Positions 11,309-25,049 of a DNA stretch of 64,000 nt are shown here, in pieces (position 1 is the stretch's first letter; each line of letters starts with the position of its first letter). Origin of the DNA: Verrucosispora sp. NA02020 (GTDB lineage Bacteria > Actinomycetota > Actinomycetes > Mycobacteriales > Micromonosporaceae); NCBI RefSeq assembly GCF_013364215.1, contig NZ_CP054923.1:1054001-1118000 (forward strand). Reading direction: 5' to 3'. A program made the position numbers and the translations under genes. The notes beneath the pieces are model-generated. The model did not search any database and was not told the DNA's origin. It worked only from the letters and a program-made list of their open reading frames with translations.

Positions 11309-11444
11309 GCCGGGCAGCCGACCACAGCGCCCGGCAGTCGTCAAGATCCTGCTGGTGGCCCCGACCGTACGCGCGGACCGGCAGGCCGCGGGCGTGCCGG
11401 AGCCCGGACGTCGTGGACGGCGGTGGATCGTCCGACCGGAGAGA

Positions 11445-11450
11445 TAGTGT
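11445..11450 (+). promoter_or_regulatory. Candidate -10 box (TAGTGT) for the mfd transcript
   Basis: TAGTGT lies 6 nt before a GTG at 11457 that opens a 19-codon ORF. Transcription would then start about 62 nt before the mfd ATG. Confidence 0.5.
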
Positions 11451-11456
11451 CGACCG

Positions 11457-11516
11457 GTGGAACCCCCCGTCCGGACGGACGCGGGGCGATCGTCGTGTCC
11501 TCACCCGCGGAAGTGA
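11457..11516 (+). CDS. Putative leaderless 19-codon uORF before mfd
   Basis: GTG 11457 follows TAGTGT by 6 nt and reads MEPPVRTDAGRSSCPHPRK, ending at TGA 11514-11516. That stop overlaps an in-frame GTG of mfd (11513) and is 2 nt before the mfd ATG (11519). The arrangement fits translational coupling. No homology is recognised, so coding status is inferred only from spacing. Confidence 0.35.
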   Translation: MEPPVRTDAGRSSCPHPRK

Positions 11517-11518
11517 TC

Positions 11519-15247
<3,729 letters not shown>

Positions 15248-15269
15248 GGGGCATGAGAGAGTGACGGGC

Positions 15270-16013
15270 ATGCGTGCTCGCCGTCTTGTCGCCGTCGCCA
15301 GCGTGGCGGTCGGCCTCGTCGCCCTCTCCGGTTGCCGTTCCGAGCCCGGTGTCGCCGCGTACGTCGGTGACCACCGGATCACCGAGGACGCCGTCACCGA
15401 GGTCATCGACGACGCCCGGGCCAAGAACCCGGAGCCGACCGAGGCGGCCGAGCAGGTGCCCGGCCAGCAGCAGGTACGCCTGCCCGGGCGCAGCGAGGTG
15501 GTGAGCACCCTGGTGCTCGGCCAGGTCTGCGAGCGGATCTCCGCCGCCGAGGGTTACCGCCCCCAGGGGCAGGCCGAGGCGGCGCAGGTGGCCCAGCAGC
15601 TCGGCATCAGCCCCGAGGCCACGTACGCGCGGCAGGTCGCCGAGCTGTACACCTGTCTCTCCGGCATCCCGGTCGGCTCGCCGGTGGCGCCGACCGAGCA
15701 GGATCTGACCGAATTGGTCGCGGCGGGCAAGCGGGCCGGTGCGGTACCCGCCGACGTGACCGTCGAGCAGGCCGCCCCGCAGCTCGACGGTGAACAGCTC
15801 CGGCAGGCGCTGGCGACCCGCAACGCCCTCTCCGAGGCGGTCGACACGTACGACGTGACGGTCAACCCGCGCTACCGTCCGCTGCAGTTCCCGGTGCTCA
15901 GCTTCGCCGGCCAGGCGGTGGCGGTGGGTGTGCCGCTGGGTGAGCCCGGTTCCGACGCGGTCACCGACGTCTCCACCCCGAGGCCGGTGCAGACCGGCCC
16001 GGCAGACAGCTGA
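15270..16013 (+). CDS. SurA N-terminal-like lipoprotein
   Basis: Predicted lipoprotein of 247 residues on the outer face of the membrane. The signal sequence has an RARR n-region and the lipobox LSGC near residue 22. The mature part begins with AAYVGDHRITEDAVTEVI, the usual opening of SurA/PrsA-type chaperone N-domains, and is helical after that. No parvulin PPIase domain is visible, so it is probably a chaperone-like protein without isomerase activity. GTG 15261 is an in-frame alternative start. It lies 22 bp after mfd and 2 bp before mazG, so the three genes are very likely one transcript. Confidence 0.86.
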   Translation: MRARRLVAVASVAVGLVALSGCRSEPGVAAYVGDHRITEDAVTEVIDDARAKNPEPTEAAEQVPGQQQVRLPGRSEVVSTLVLGQVCERISAAEGYRPQGQAEAAQVAQQLGISPEATYARQVAELYTCLSGIPVGSPVAPTEQDLTELVAAGKRAGAVPADVTVEQAAPQLDGEQLRQALATRNALSEAVDTYDVTVNPRYRPLQFPVLSFAGQAVAVGVPLGEPGSDAVTDVSTPRPVQTGPADS

Positions 16014-16015
16014 CC

Positions 16016-16990
16016 GTGCCTCGGATCGTCCTGCTGGTTACCTCACCCCGGTTGCCGGCCGGTCTGCTGACGGCGACCGCCTGGGACGTCGTACGCGCCG
16101 CACCGGTGCTCGCCGGAGCGGAGAGCGAGCTGACCACGGCCCTGCGGGTGGCGGGCGCCGATCTGCGGGTCCTCGACGGGCCGGCGGTGCCCGCGTTGCT
16201 GGAGGCGTCGGCGACGCACGAGACCGTGGTGTGGTTGGCCGGTCCCGCCGGCGACGAGTCGCTGGCCCGGGAGCTGGGGTTGCGGCTGGCCCGCGAGCCG
16301 GGGCTGGCGGAGCTGGAGCTGATGTACGGCTCGTGGGATCCGCCGGGTGCCCGGCTGCTCGACGCGGTTGCGGTGCTGGACCGGCTGCTCTCGCCGGGCG
16401 GCGATCCGTGGAAGCGGGCGCAGACCCATCAGAGTCTGGCCGGTTTCCTGCTGGAGGAGTGCTACGAGGCGTACGACGCGATCGGCGCCGGGGACACCGA
16501 CGCGCTGCGCGAGGAACTGGGTGACGTGCTGCTCCAGGTGGTGCTGCACGCCCGGTTGGCCGAGGAACTGCCCGAGGGTGAGCGGTGGACCGTCGACGAC
16601 GTGGCCGGTGGCCTGGTCGACAAGATGGTCCGGCGTAACCCGCACGTCTTCGCGGACGCCCAGGCGGGCAGCCTGGAGGAGATCACCGCGAGCTGGGAGC
16701 GGATCAAGCAGGCCGAGAAGTCCCGCGACTCGGTGCTCGACGGCATCGCGGTGAGTCAGCCCGCGCTGGCGCTGGCCGCCCAGATCCTGGAACGCGCCGC
16801 CCGAGCCGGGCTCGGTGTCGCGCTGCCGTCGCCGGACGCCCAGCCGGATGCCGAGGCCGCCCTGGGTGCCGCCCTGCTGACCGCCGTCGCCGAGGCCCGT
16901 GACGCCGGGCTGGACCCGGAGACCGCCCTGCGTCGCGTCACCCTCGCCCACGCCGAGTCCATCCGCAAGGCCGAGTCCCCCTCCCGCTGA
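16016..16990 (+). CDS. mazG: Nucleoside triphosphate pyrophosphohydrolase MazG
   Basis: Hydrolyses (d)NTPs to NMP and pyrophosphate, a house-cleaning and stringent-response-modulating enzyme. The 324-residue protein has an N-terminal extension of about 115 residues with a Rossmann-like look, as in mycobacterial MazG. The MazG core follows: DPWKRAQTHQSL, LLEECYEAYDAI with its acidic Mg-binding residues, and LREELGDVLLQVVLHA. A second helical region contains RRNPHVFAD. GTG 16016 follows the preceding stop by 2 nt, so translation is probably coupled. The mfd-mazG adjacency is conserved in M. tuberculosis (Rv1020-Rv1021). Confidence 0.95.
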   Translation: MPRIVLLVTSPRLPAGLLTATAWDVVRAAPVLAGAESELTTALRVAGADLRVLDGPAVPALLEASATHETVVWLAGPAGDESLARELGLRLAREPGLAELELMYGSWDPPGARLLDAVAVLDRLLSPGGDPWKRAQTHQSLAGFLLEECYEAYDAIGAGDTDALREELGDVLLQVVLHARLAEELPEGERWTVDDVAGGLVDKMVRRNPHVFADAQAGSLEEITASWERIKQAEKSRDSVLDGIAVSQPALALAAQILERAARAGLGVALPSPDAQPDAEAALGAALLTAVAEARDAGLDPETALRRVTLAHAESIRKAESPSR

Positions 16991-17127
16991 GGCACCGGCA
17001 CTCCCCGGATCGTGGCAGTGTGGCTGGCGCTGCCCCGGCGTGTCGAACAGCTACGCTGCCACGCTCCTCTTGAGGGAAGGCATGGCGCGGACGAGGGCGG
17101 GCGGAGGCTGGGGGTGGGTCGGGTGGT

Positions 17128-17133
17128 TAGGGT
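17128..17133 (+). promoter_or_regulatory. Candidate leaderless -10 box (TAGGGT)
   Basis: TAGGGT ends 6 nt before GTG 17140 in a stretch without a clear Shine-Dalgarno. Confidence 0.55.
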
Positions 17134-17139
17134 CGGGGG

Positions 17140-18759
17140 GTGGAGAAGTTCGAGGTGGTGGCGGAGCGGATCGTCGAGGCGTTGCTGGTCAGTCGGCCGG
17201 GGGTGGCCACCTCGGTCGGGGACCACCGGTACGACGACCGGTTGCCGGATCTCTCCGCCGACGCGGTGGCGGCCGACCGGGCCATGCTCGTGGACGCGGC
17301 CAGCGTGCTGTGCGAGATCGACCCGGACCCGGGTGACGTCGAGGAGCAGGTGGATCACGCACTGCTCGCGGCGGCTGTCGACCGGGAACTCTTCGAGCTG
17401 ACCGAGATCCGGGCACACGAGTGGGACCCGCTCGCGCACAATCCCGGTCCGTTGCTGCACGCCCTCGTCGCCCGGCCGTACGCGCCGATCGAGGAGCGGC
17501 TGACCGCGCTCGCCGGCCGGCTCGGCGCCGTACCGGACGCGTTGGCGACCGCGCGGGCGACGCTGCGCGACATGCCCCGGATCCACGCCGAGACGGCGGT
17601 CGGGCAGTTCACCGGTGCCGCCGCGCTGGTCCGGGACGAGGTGCCGGAACTGCTCGCGCAGGCTCCGGCACTGGCCGACCGGATCGAGCCGGCGGCGACT
17701 GCGGCGATCGCCGCGCTGGAGGAGTTCGTCGCCTGGCTGCGTCTCGGGTTGGCCGCCGACGACGGGTCGGGGCGGGATCCCCGGTTGGGGCGGCGGCGCT
17801 GGGAGGCGCGCCTGTGGCACACGCTCGACACCGAGTTGGGCGCGGCCGAGATCCAGCGGCGGGCCTGGGCAAACCTGGACCGGGTCGGCGAGGAGATCCG
17901 CGCGGCGGCGGTCGAGCTAGTCGGTGGTCCGGCCGACGACGAGACGGTACGCCGCGCGTTGGACCTGCTCGCCGCCGAGCACCCGGACGACCACACCATC
18001 GTCGACCTGGCCTCGATCACGATGGACGAGGCGAGTGACTTCGTCCGCGCGTACGACCTGGTGAGCGTGCCGGAGGACCCCTGCGTGATCCAGGTGATGC
18101 CGCAGTTCGCGCGCGGCGTGGCGGTGGCCTACTGCGACGCGCCGGGCGCGCTGGAGATCGCCGACCTGCCCACGTTCTACTGCATCGCGCCGGCTCCGAC
18201 GGACTGGTCGGCGCACCGGGTGGAGTCGTTCTACCGCGAGTACAACGATCACATGATCAGGAACCTGACCGTGCACGAGGCGATGCCGGGTCACTTCCTC
18301 CAGCTCGCCCACGCCCGTCGGCACCGGGGCACGACCCGGGTCCGGGCGCTGACCCGGTCGGGTCCGTTCGTCGAGGGTTGGGCGGTCTACGCCGAGGAGC
18401 TGATGGCCGGGCACGGGTTCGGCGGGCTACCGGTGCGGTTGCAGCAGCTCAAGATGCAGTTGCGGATGACCCTCAACGCGTTGCTGGACCAGTTGGTGCA
18501 CGCCGAGGAGGTGCCCGAGGCGGAGGCGATGGCGCTGCTGACCGGGCGGGGCTTCCAGGAGGAGGGTGAGGCGGCCGGCAAGTGGCGCCGCTCGCTGCTC
18601 ACCTCGGCCCAGCTCTCCACCTACTTCGTCGGGTACGCGGAGGTCGCCGACATCGCCGGGGCCCGCCCGTCCGAGGTGCCCCTGCGGGACTGGCACGACG
18701 AGATGCTGGCGCACAACTGCCCGCCGCCGCGCCACCTGCGTACCCTCCTGGGGGTGTGA
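17140..18759 (+). CDS. DUF885 family metallohydrolase
   Basis: Member of the DUF885 family of M2/M3-related alpha-helical zinc metalloproteins; no substrate is established for close relatives. The 539-residue protein is all-helical and contains the zinc motif TVHEAMPGHFLQLAH (HExxxGH type, about residue 379) followed some 30 residues later by FVEGWAVYAEEL, which supplies a third ligand Glu. Length is typical. No signal peptide is seen, so it is probably cytoplasmic. It interrupts the mazG-eno synteny found in mycobacteria and has its own predicted leaderless promoter. Confidence 0.9.
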   Translation: MEKFEVVAERIVEALLVSRPGVATSVGDHRYDDRLPDLSADAVAADRAMLVDAASVLCEIDPDPGDVEEQVDHALLAAAVDRELFELTEIRAHEWDPLAHNPGPLLHALVARPYAPIEERLTALAGRLGAVPDALATARATLRDMPRIHAETAVGQFTGAAALVRDEVPELLAQAPALADRIEPAATAAIAALEEFVAWLRLGLAADDGSGRDPRLGRRRWEARLWHTLDTELGAAEIQRRAWANLDRVGEEIRAAAVELVGGPADDETVRRALDLLAAEHPDDHTIVDLASITMDEASDFVRAYDLVSVPEDPCVIQVMPQFARGVAVAYCDAPGALEIADLPTFYCIAPAPTDWSAHRVESFYREYNDHMIRNLTVHEAMPGHFLQLAHARRHRGTTRVRALTRSGPFVEGWAVYAEELMAGHGFGGLPVRLQQLKMQLRMTLNALLDQLVHAEEVPEAEAMALLTGRGFQEEGEAAGKWRRSLLTSAQLSTYFVGYAEVADIAGARPSEVPLRDWHDEMLAHNCPPPRHLRTLLGV

Positions 18760-18826
18760 GGCCGCCGTTGGTGGGACCAGCCGAGCTGTCACCGCTCAGC
18801 CCGTCCGCAGCAGCCCACCCGGCGGA

Positions 18827-19183
18827 TCATCGATCCAGGAGCCGGATGGCCAGGGCGACCAGGGCGCAGCCGGCCAGCCCGATCACCGCGGCGACGGTAC
18901 CGGAGAGGATCGGGCCGGCGGTCCACGCGGCGCTGCGTACCCGGATCGCCATGGTCCCCATGCCGATCGCGCTGCTCAGGACGAACACGAGCGCCCCGAA
19001 AGCGATGGCGGCGAAGAGGATCAGGTCTTCCCAACCGTCCACGCCGGTTCGGGACTGCCAGGCGACCCAGCCGACGAAGGCGATGTAGAGCACCGCGTAC
19101 CACGCTGGCACGGTGACGATCGCGACGACCCGGTCGCGGCGGCTGCGGAGCTGGCCGGGGGCCGGACGCTGAGTTTCGGTCAT
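18827..19183 (-). CDS. Small membrane protein, three predicted helices
   Basis: Function unknown. The 118-residue protein has a short hydrophilic N-terminus (MTETQRPAPGQLRSRR) and three hydrophobic helices at about residues 22-42, 50-75 and 85-112. ATG 19183 is preferred over an upstream ATG at 19228 because a CACAGT box lies 6 nt before it and because a 16-bp palindrome at 19219-19234 would otherwise fall inside the coding sequence. It converges with the DUF885 gene. Confidence 0.75.
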   Translation of the reverse strand: MTETQRPAPGQLRSRRDRVVAIVTVPAWYAVLYIAFVGWVAWQSRTGVDGWEDLILFAAIAFGALVFVLSSAIGMGTMAIRVRSAAWTAGPILSGTVAAVIGLAGCALVALAIRLLDR

Positions 19184-19218
19184 GGTGTCACTGTGGCCAC
19201 CGCGGGCCGGTCGGCGCG

Positions 19219-19234
19219 TGAGTAGCACTACTCA
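19219..19234. promoter_or_regulatory. 16-bp palindrome, candidate operator
   Basis: TGAGTAG-CA-CTACTCA is a perfect inverted repeat centred about 43 bp upstream of the ATG of the small membrane protein gene, in the expected -35 region. It is the sort of site bound by a dimeric regulator; the regulator is unknown. Confidence 0.5.
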
Positions 19235-19266
19235 GGCGCGCTTCTGGGGTGAGAAGTGCGAAATGC

Positions 19267-19959
19267 TTAGGAATCGCTCGGTCGGCGGTCCACCACGCCG
19301 GCGCCCGGCGGCAGCTCGAACGCCGCGCCGTCGACCTGCTCCTGGTAGCGGCTCAACGCCAGCTCCACCGGTACGCCGTCGATCTGGCCGGTGAAGCTGC
19401 CGAGCACGCCCTCTCCGGTCACGCAGGCGTTGAAGCTCCCGGCCGTCTGGCGGACGTCGACGCAGGTGGCGTGGTGTCCGGCGACGGTGGTCTCGCTCTG
19501 GGTGATGACCGCTCCGGGGTCCAGCGCGGCACTGGTCAGCAGGCCCATCACCAGCGGCGGCGTGACCAGGCCCTCGCGTTCGGCGGCGGCGAAGACGACC
19601 ACCGGCGGCTTGCTGTTCGGGGCGGGCGGCGCTTCGAGCGTGCAGACCGTGCGCCCGTCGTCGGCCTCGCAGCGGGTGGTCGCCTCGGCGGTGGCGGTCA
19701 GCTTGCCGTCCGGCCACTCGTACGCGGACCGGGCCGGGTCCTGGGACTGGTTGATCGACGCGGTGCGTCCGCCCGCGAGTTGGTACTGCGCCGAGTAGGT
19801 CAACTCCAGCGCCCGGTCGATCCGGGCGGCGAGGTCGTTGACCACGTCGGCCCGTCCCATGGCCCGTCCGGCGTCGTCCAGAGCCTGACAGCCGGTGACG
19901 GTGAGCAACGCAATGACCGACACGGCGAGCGTACGGAGGGTGGTCGAAGCGGCGGGCAT
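19267..19959 (-). CDS. Predicted lipoprotein of unknown function
   Basis: The 230-residue protein has a lipoprotein signal peptide with lipobox TVTGC (Cys near residue 24). The mature domain carries four further Cys that could pair (RCEADDGRTVC, ATCVDVRQTAGSFNAC), in keeping with an exported location. No family was recognised by eye; the layout resembles actinobacterial LppX/LpqN-like substrate-binding lipoproteins only in general features. It is divergent from eno and ends 83 bp from the start of the small membrane protein gene on the same strand. Confidence 0.8.
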   Translation of the reverse strand: MPAASTTLRTLAVSVIALLTVTGCQALDDAGRAMGRADVVNDLAARIDRALELTYSAQYQLAGGRTASINQSQDPARSAYEWPDGKLTATAEATTRCEADDGRTVCTLEAPPAPNSKPPVVVFAAAEREGLVTPPLVMGLLTSAALDPGAVITQSETTVAGHHATCVDVRQTAGSFNACVTGEGVLGSFTGQIDGVPVELALSRYQEQVDGAAFELPPGAGVVDRRPSDS

Positions 19960-19968
19960 GGCGCCAAG

Positions 19969-19982
19969 CCTGATCGATCAGG
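19969..19982. promoter_or_regulatory. 14-bp palindrome at the lipoprotein gene start
   Basis: CCTGATCGATCAGG is perfectly self-complementary and begins 10 bp upstream of the ATG at 19959. It overlaps the position where a leaderless -10 box would lie, so it could be an operator. It is short enough to occur by chance. Confidence 0.35.
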
Positions 19983-20012
19983 TCCCGCTCGTGCAAACCC
20001 GTTGCCGGTTGA

Positions 20013-21464
<1,452 letters not shown>

Positions 21465-21493
21465 CGGGTGGTGAACCTCGGGGGAGGGGTGTG

Positions 21494-22111
21494 ATGCAGC
21501 AGCGCCGCACGCCGGGTGGTCAACGTCCGGCCCGCCGGCCGGGACGCACCGGTCGGCCCGGCGTCGGCCGGGAGGGCGGAGGTGTCCGCGCCGAGTCGCG
21601 TACCACCGCCGGCCGGTCGCCGTCGGCTGCCCGCGGTGCCGAGGGCGTACGCTCCGCGAAGCGGCCCGCCGCCGCCCGGCGTACCGCCGCAGGCGGCGTC
21701 ACCCGGCTCTCCGCACCCCGATCCCGAGGTCTCACCGGCCGGGCCACCGTGCTCGTCGCGGTGCTGATCGCGCTCGCCCTCGCCTACACGTATCCGGTCC
21801 GGGTCTATCTCGACCAGCAGGCCGACATCGAGCGGATGGAGTCCTCGCAGGATGCCCAGCGCAAGCTGATCGCCGAGCTGACCGAGGAGGCCGAGAAGTG
21901 GCAGGACGACGCGTTCATCGAGGCCAAGGCGCGGGAGCGGTTCTTCATGACCCGGCCCGGTGAGAAGTTGGTGGTGCTGCTCGACGACCCGGCCGGCGCC
22001 GCCCGGGACGCCGGCACCGCCGAGCCCGGCACCCCGTCCGTGCCGGACCGCTGGTACGACACGCTCTGGTCGAGCGTGCGCGCCGCCGACGCGACCCCGA
22101 CCGCCGACTGA
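21494..22111 (+). CDS. FtsB/DivIC-type septum formation initiator
   Basis: Bitopic cell-division protein of the FtsB/DivIC family that joins the divisome with FtsL and FtsQ/DivIB. The 205-residue protein has an unusually long, Arg/Gly/Pro-rich cytoplasmic N-terminus (about 80 residues), one membrane helix (about 83-100), and a short coiled coil with ADIERMESSQDAQRKLIAELTE followed by the family ending ERFFMTRPGEKLVVLL. The start is ATG 21494, with GGGGAGGGG just upstream; GTG 21491 is the alternative. It is 29 bp downstream of eno and the same order is found in mycobacteria. Confidence 0.9.
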   Translation: MQQRRTPGGQRPARRPGRTGRPGVGREGGGVRAESRTTAGRSPSAARGAEGVRSAKRPAAARRTAAGGVTRLSAPRSRGLTGRATVLVAVLIALALAYTYPVRVYLDQQADIERMESSQDAQRKLIAELTEEAEKWQDDAFIEAKARERFFMTRPGEKLVVLLDDPAGAARDAGTAEPGTPSVPDRWYDTLWSSVRAADATPTAD

Positions 22112-22139
22112 GCACCGACCCACCCCGCACGAACGAGAG

Positions 22140-22706
22140 ATGGCACCCGTGACTGTCGTACCACCGCAGGAGCCGGCGGCGGCCTCCGTACCCCCACCGA
22201 AGCGGGAACCGGCCACGGAGGCCGACCTCGCCGCGGTGGCCGCGCAGCTCGGACGCCCGCCGCGCGGCACCCGGGCGGTGGCGCACCGCTGCCCGTGCGG
22301 CCTGCCCGACGTGGTGGAGACGACGCCCCGACTGGCCGACGGCACTCCCTTCCCGACGCTGTACTACCTCACCTGCCCCCGCGCGACCGCAGCGTGCAGC
22401 CGGCTGGAGTCGGCCGGGTTGATGCGGGAGATGGCCGACCGGCTGGCCGACGACCCGGAGCTGGCCGACCGCTACCGGGCCGCGCACGAGGACTACCTCG
22501 CCCGGCGGGAGTCGATCGGCCAGGTCCCCGAGATCGCCGGCATCTCGGCCGGCGGGATGCCCGGCCGGGTGAAGTGCCTGCACGTCCATCTCGGTCACGC
22601 GCTCGGCGCCGGGTCCGGCGTGAACCCGTTCGGTGACGAGACGCTGGACCTGGTCGAGCCCTGGTGGGCGGCCGGCCGGTGCGTCGACGTGCCGGACGCC
22701 GAGTGA
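22140..22706 (+). CDS. DUF501 family protein
   Basis: Conserved actinobacterial protein of unknown biochemical function, 188 residues. The family core is evident: AHRCPCGLPDVVET, YYLTCPRATAACSRLES and, toward the C-terminus, GMPGRVKCLHVHLGHALG with GVNPFGDE. The spaced Cys and His residues (RCPCG, LTCP, KCLHVHLGH) suggest metal binding, which is inference. The start is ATG 22140; GTG 22149 is possible. It lies 28 bp after the divIC gene and its stop overlaps the start of the next gene by 4 bp (GTGA). Confidence 0.9.
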   Translation: MAPVTVVPPQEPAAASVPPPKREPATEADLAAVAAQLGRPPRGTRAVAHRCPCGLPDVVETTPRLADGTPFPTLYYLTCPRATAACSRLESAGLMREMADRLADDPELADRYRAAHEDYLARRESIGQVPEIAGISAGGMPGRVKCLHVHLGHALGAGSGVNPFGDETLDLVEPWWAAGRCVDVPDAE

Positions 22707-23236
22707 GCGGCGCGCCCGCTCCGGACGGGTCCGACGACATCCTGGTCCGGCCCGCCCGCACCGCCGACGTACGCGCCATCCGCCGGCTGGTGGACACCTA
22801 CACCGACGACCGGCGGCTGCTCAGCAAGGCCACCGTCACGCTCTACGAACACGTGCAGGAGTTCCGGGTCGCCAGCCGGGTCGCCGACGGCGCGGTGGTG
22901 GGCTGCGGCGCGCTGCACGTGATGTGGGAGGACCTGGCCGAGATCCGGACGGTGGCGGTCGACCCGACCTGTCGGGGCCGCCGGATCGGGCACCGGATCG
23001 TGGCCGAGCTGATCGAGGCGGCGCGGGACCTGGGCATCGCCCGGATCTTCGTCCTCACCTTCGAGACCCGGTTCTTCGGCTCGTTCGGCTTCACCGAGAT
23101 CGACGGCGCCCCGGTGCCGAACCCGGTCTACGAGCAGTTGCTGCGCTCGTACGACGAGGGGGTCGCCGAGTTCCTCGACCTGGAACGGGTCAAGCCGAAC
23201 ACGCTGGGCAACACCCGGATGCTGCTGCGCCTCTGA
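22703..23236 (+). CDS. argA: N-acetylglutamate synthase, single-domain GNAT type
   Basis: GNAT acetyltransferase resembling the stand-alone ArgA of M. tuberculosis (Rv2747), which acetylates glutamate in the first step of arginine synthesis. The 177-residue protein matches that family along its length: VRPARTADVRAIRRLVDTY, LYEHVQEFRVA, GALHVMWEDLAEIRTVAV, the acetyl-CoA loop PTCRGRRIGHRIV, FVLTFETRFFGSFGFTEI, and the ending RVKPNTLGNTRMLLRL. GTG 22703 overlaps the DUF501 stop, so translation is coupled. In M. tuberculosis argA is elsewhere, so its place between DUF501 and ppx is a lineage difference. Confidence 0.88.
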   Translation: MSGAPAPDGSDDILVRPARTADVRAIRRLVDTYTDDRRLLSKATVTLYEHVQEFRVASRVADGAVVGCGALHVMWEDLAEIRTVAVDPTCRGRRIGHRIVAELIEAARDLGIARIFVLTFETRFFGSFGFTEIDGAPVPNPVYEQLLRSYDEGVAEFLDLERVKPNTLGNTRMLLRL

Positions 23237-23264
23237 GGCCGGGTGCCCGGTCGGCACGCCACTG

Positions 23265-23270
23265 TAGGGT
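23265..23270 (+). promoter_or_regulatory. Candidate leaderless -10 box (TAGGGT)
   Basis: TAGGGT ends 7 nt before GTG 23278. Confidence 0.5.
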
Positions 23271-23277
23271 GACCGTC

Positions 23278-24231
23278 GTGACGACGCGTGTGGCCGCCAT
23301 CGACTGTGGCACCAACTCGATCCGGTTGCTGGTCGCCGAACTGCCCGACCCGTCGGACGGGTCGTCCGCGCCGCTGCGCGACGTGTCCCGGCGGATGGAG
23401 ATCGTCCGGCTGGGTCAGGGTGTCGACGCCACCGGCCGGCTCGCCCCCGAGGCGATCGAGCGGACCCGGGTCGCGCTCGCCGACTACGCCGCCGAGATCG
23501 AGAAGCTCGGTGTGGAGCGGGTGCGGATGTGCGCCACCTCGGCCAGTCGGGACGCGGAGAACGCCGCCGAGTTCCGGGACATGGTGCAGCAGACGCTGGG
23601 CGTGGCGCCGGAGGTGGTCAGCGGCGACGAGGAAGCCCGGCTCTCCTTCACCGGCGCCGTACGCGGCCTGCCCTCCGACGCCCGGTCGCCGTTCCTCGTG
23701 GTGGACATCGGCGGCGGCTCCACCGAGTTCGTGGTGGGCAGCCGGGAGGGCGGCGTCGACGCGGCGATCTCGATGGACATCGGCTGCGTCCGGATGACCG
23801 AGCGGCACCTGCACGGTGACCCGCCCGGGCTGGACGAGATCGCCGCCGCGCAGGCCGACATCGCGGTGGCGGTCGACCGCGCGCTGACGGTGGTGCCGGG
23901 ACGTGGGGCGGCCACGCTGGTCGGGCTCGCCGGGTCGGTCACCACCGTGGTCGCGATCGCCCAGGGCCTCACCGGGTACGACCCGACCCGCATCCACCAC
24001 GCCCGGGTGTCCTACGACCGGGTGGCGCAGGTGACCGCCGAGCTGCTGGCGGCGGATCGGGAGCAGCGGTTGGCGATCCCGGTGATGCATCCGGGCCGGG
24101 CCGACGTGATCGATGCGGGCGCGCTCGTCCTCCGAGTGATCATGGAACGGGCCGGCATGGACTCGGTCGTCGCCTCCGAGCACGACATCCTCGACGGCAT
24201 CGCGTGGAGCCTGGCGCAGCCCACGACCTGA
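23278..24231 (+). CDS. ppx: Ppx/GppA-family exopolyphosphatase
   Basis: ASKHA-fold phosphatase acting on polyphosphate and/or pppGpp. At 317 residues it is the short actinobacterial form without the C-terminal HD-like extension. Visible are the phosphate-1 motif VAAIDCGTNSIRLLV, the phosphate-2 motif FLVVDIGGGSTEFVVG, VSGDEEARLSFTGA, and the adenosine-site region TLVGLAGSVTTVVAI. M. tuberculosis encodes a matching short protein (Rv1026) after the eno-divIC-DUF501 genes. GTG 23278 is preferred; GTG 23269 is also in frame but would overlap the -10 box. Confidence 0.92.
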   Translation: MTTRVAAIDCGTNSIRLLVAELPDPSDGSSAPLRDVSRRMEIVRLGQGVDATGRLAPEAIERTRVALADYAAEIEKLGVERVRMCATSASRDAENAAEFRDMVQQTLGVAPEVVSGDEEARLSFTGAVRGLPSDARSPFLVVDIGGGSTEFVVGSREGGVDAAISMDIGCVRMTERHLHGDPPGLDEIAAAQADIAVAVDRALTVVPGRGAATLVGLAGSVTTVVAIAQGLTGYDPTRIHHARVSYDRVAQVTAELLAADREQRLAIPVMHPGRADVIDAGALVLRVIMERAGMDSVVASEHDILDGIAWSLAQPTT

Positions 24232-24362
24232 GGCACGCGAACGGGAGGTGAACACCACTGCTCCCGCATCTTCCTAGCGACGGTCACCGCGTGGCAGGCT
24301 ACCGACACGTACGACCACTGGGCGACCAGCCAGCGTTGACTGACCGCTAGGAGGATGGGCCG

Positions 24363-25049
24363 ATGGGCGAGATGGTTACTTATCGTGGCGACGGAGGTAC
24401 CGGCGAGGGGTACCTCGCGGTGCCCGCCAGTGGCACGGCCAGCCCTGCGGTCATCGTCATCCAGGACTGGTGGGGCCTGGTGCCGCAGATCCGGTCGGTG
24501 GTGGACCGCTTCGCCGAGGCGGGTTTCGTCGCGCTGGCGCCGGACTTCCGGCACGGCGAGCCGGCGGGCAAGCCGAGCGAGCCCCGACGGCTGTTGAACG
24601 GCCCGCAGATGGACGAGGCGGCACGCGAGATCGCGGTGGCCGCCGAGTACCTCGCCGGGCGTTCCGAGGTGACCGGGAAGGTCGGCTGCGCGGGTTTCTG
24701 CGCCGGGGCGAGCCTGGCGCTCTGGGCGGCCAGCCACTCCGAGCGGATCGTCGCCGCCGCCGCGTTCTATCCCCGGCTGCCCTGGGAGGGCATGCGTCCG
24801 GAGTGGACCGACTACGCCGGCAAGGACGCCCTCGTGCACTGCTCCGAGGCGGACGGCACCTCCACCGACCCGGGGGTCCAGACGGTACGCCGGGCGATCG
24901 AGAACGCCGGTGGCACCTGCCAGTTGCACGACTACCCGGGCACCGCGCACGCCTTCTTCAACGAGGACCGGCCGGAGAAGTTCGACCTGCGTGCCGCCAC
25001 CAGCGCCTGGGCCCGCACCCTCGAACTGTTCCGGGCCAAGCTTGGCTGA
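24363..25049 (+). CDS. Dienelactone hydrolase family protein
   Basis: Alpha/beta hydrolase of the dienelactone hydrolase family; typical members open lactone rings in chlorocatechol catabolism, but many are general esterases. The 228-residue protein has the nucleophile elbow GFCAGAS with Cys113 as the DLH-type nucleophile and the C-terminal His in [15 protein letters not shown]; the acid is probably an Asp around residue 165. The oxyanion region is [14 protein letters not shown]. It has a strong AGGAGG site 7 nt before ATG 24363. No other catechol-pathway gene is adjacent. It overlaps the following UDG gene. Confidence 0.93.
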   Translation: MGEMVTYRGDGGTGEGYLAVPASGTASPAVIVIQDWWGLVPQIRSVVDRFAEAGFVALAPDFRHGEPAGKPSEPRRLLNGPQMDEAAREIAVAAEYLAGRSEVTGKVGCAGFCAGASLALWAASHSERIVAAAAFYPRLPWEGMRPEWTDYAGKDALVHCSEADGTSTDPGVQTVRRAIENAGGTCQLHDYPGTAHAFFNEDRPEKFDLRAATSAWARTLELFRAKLG

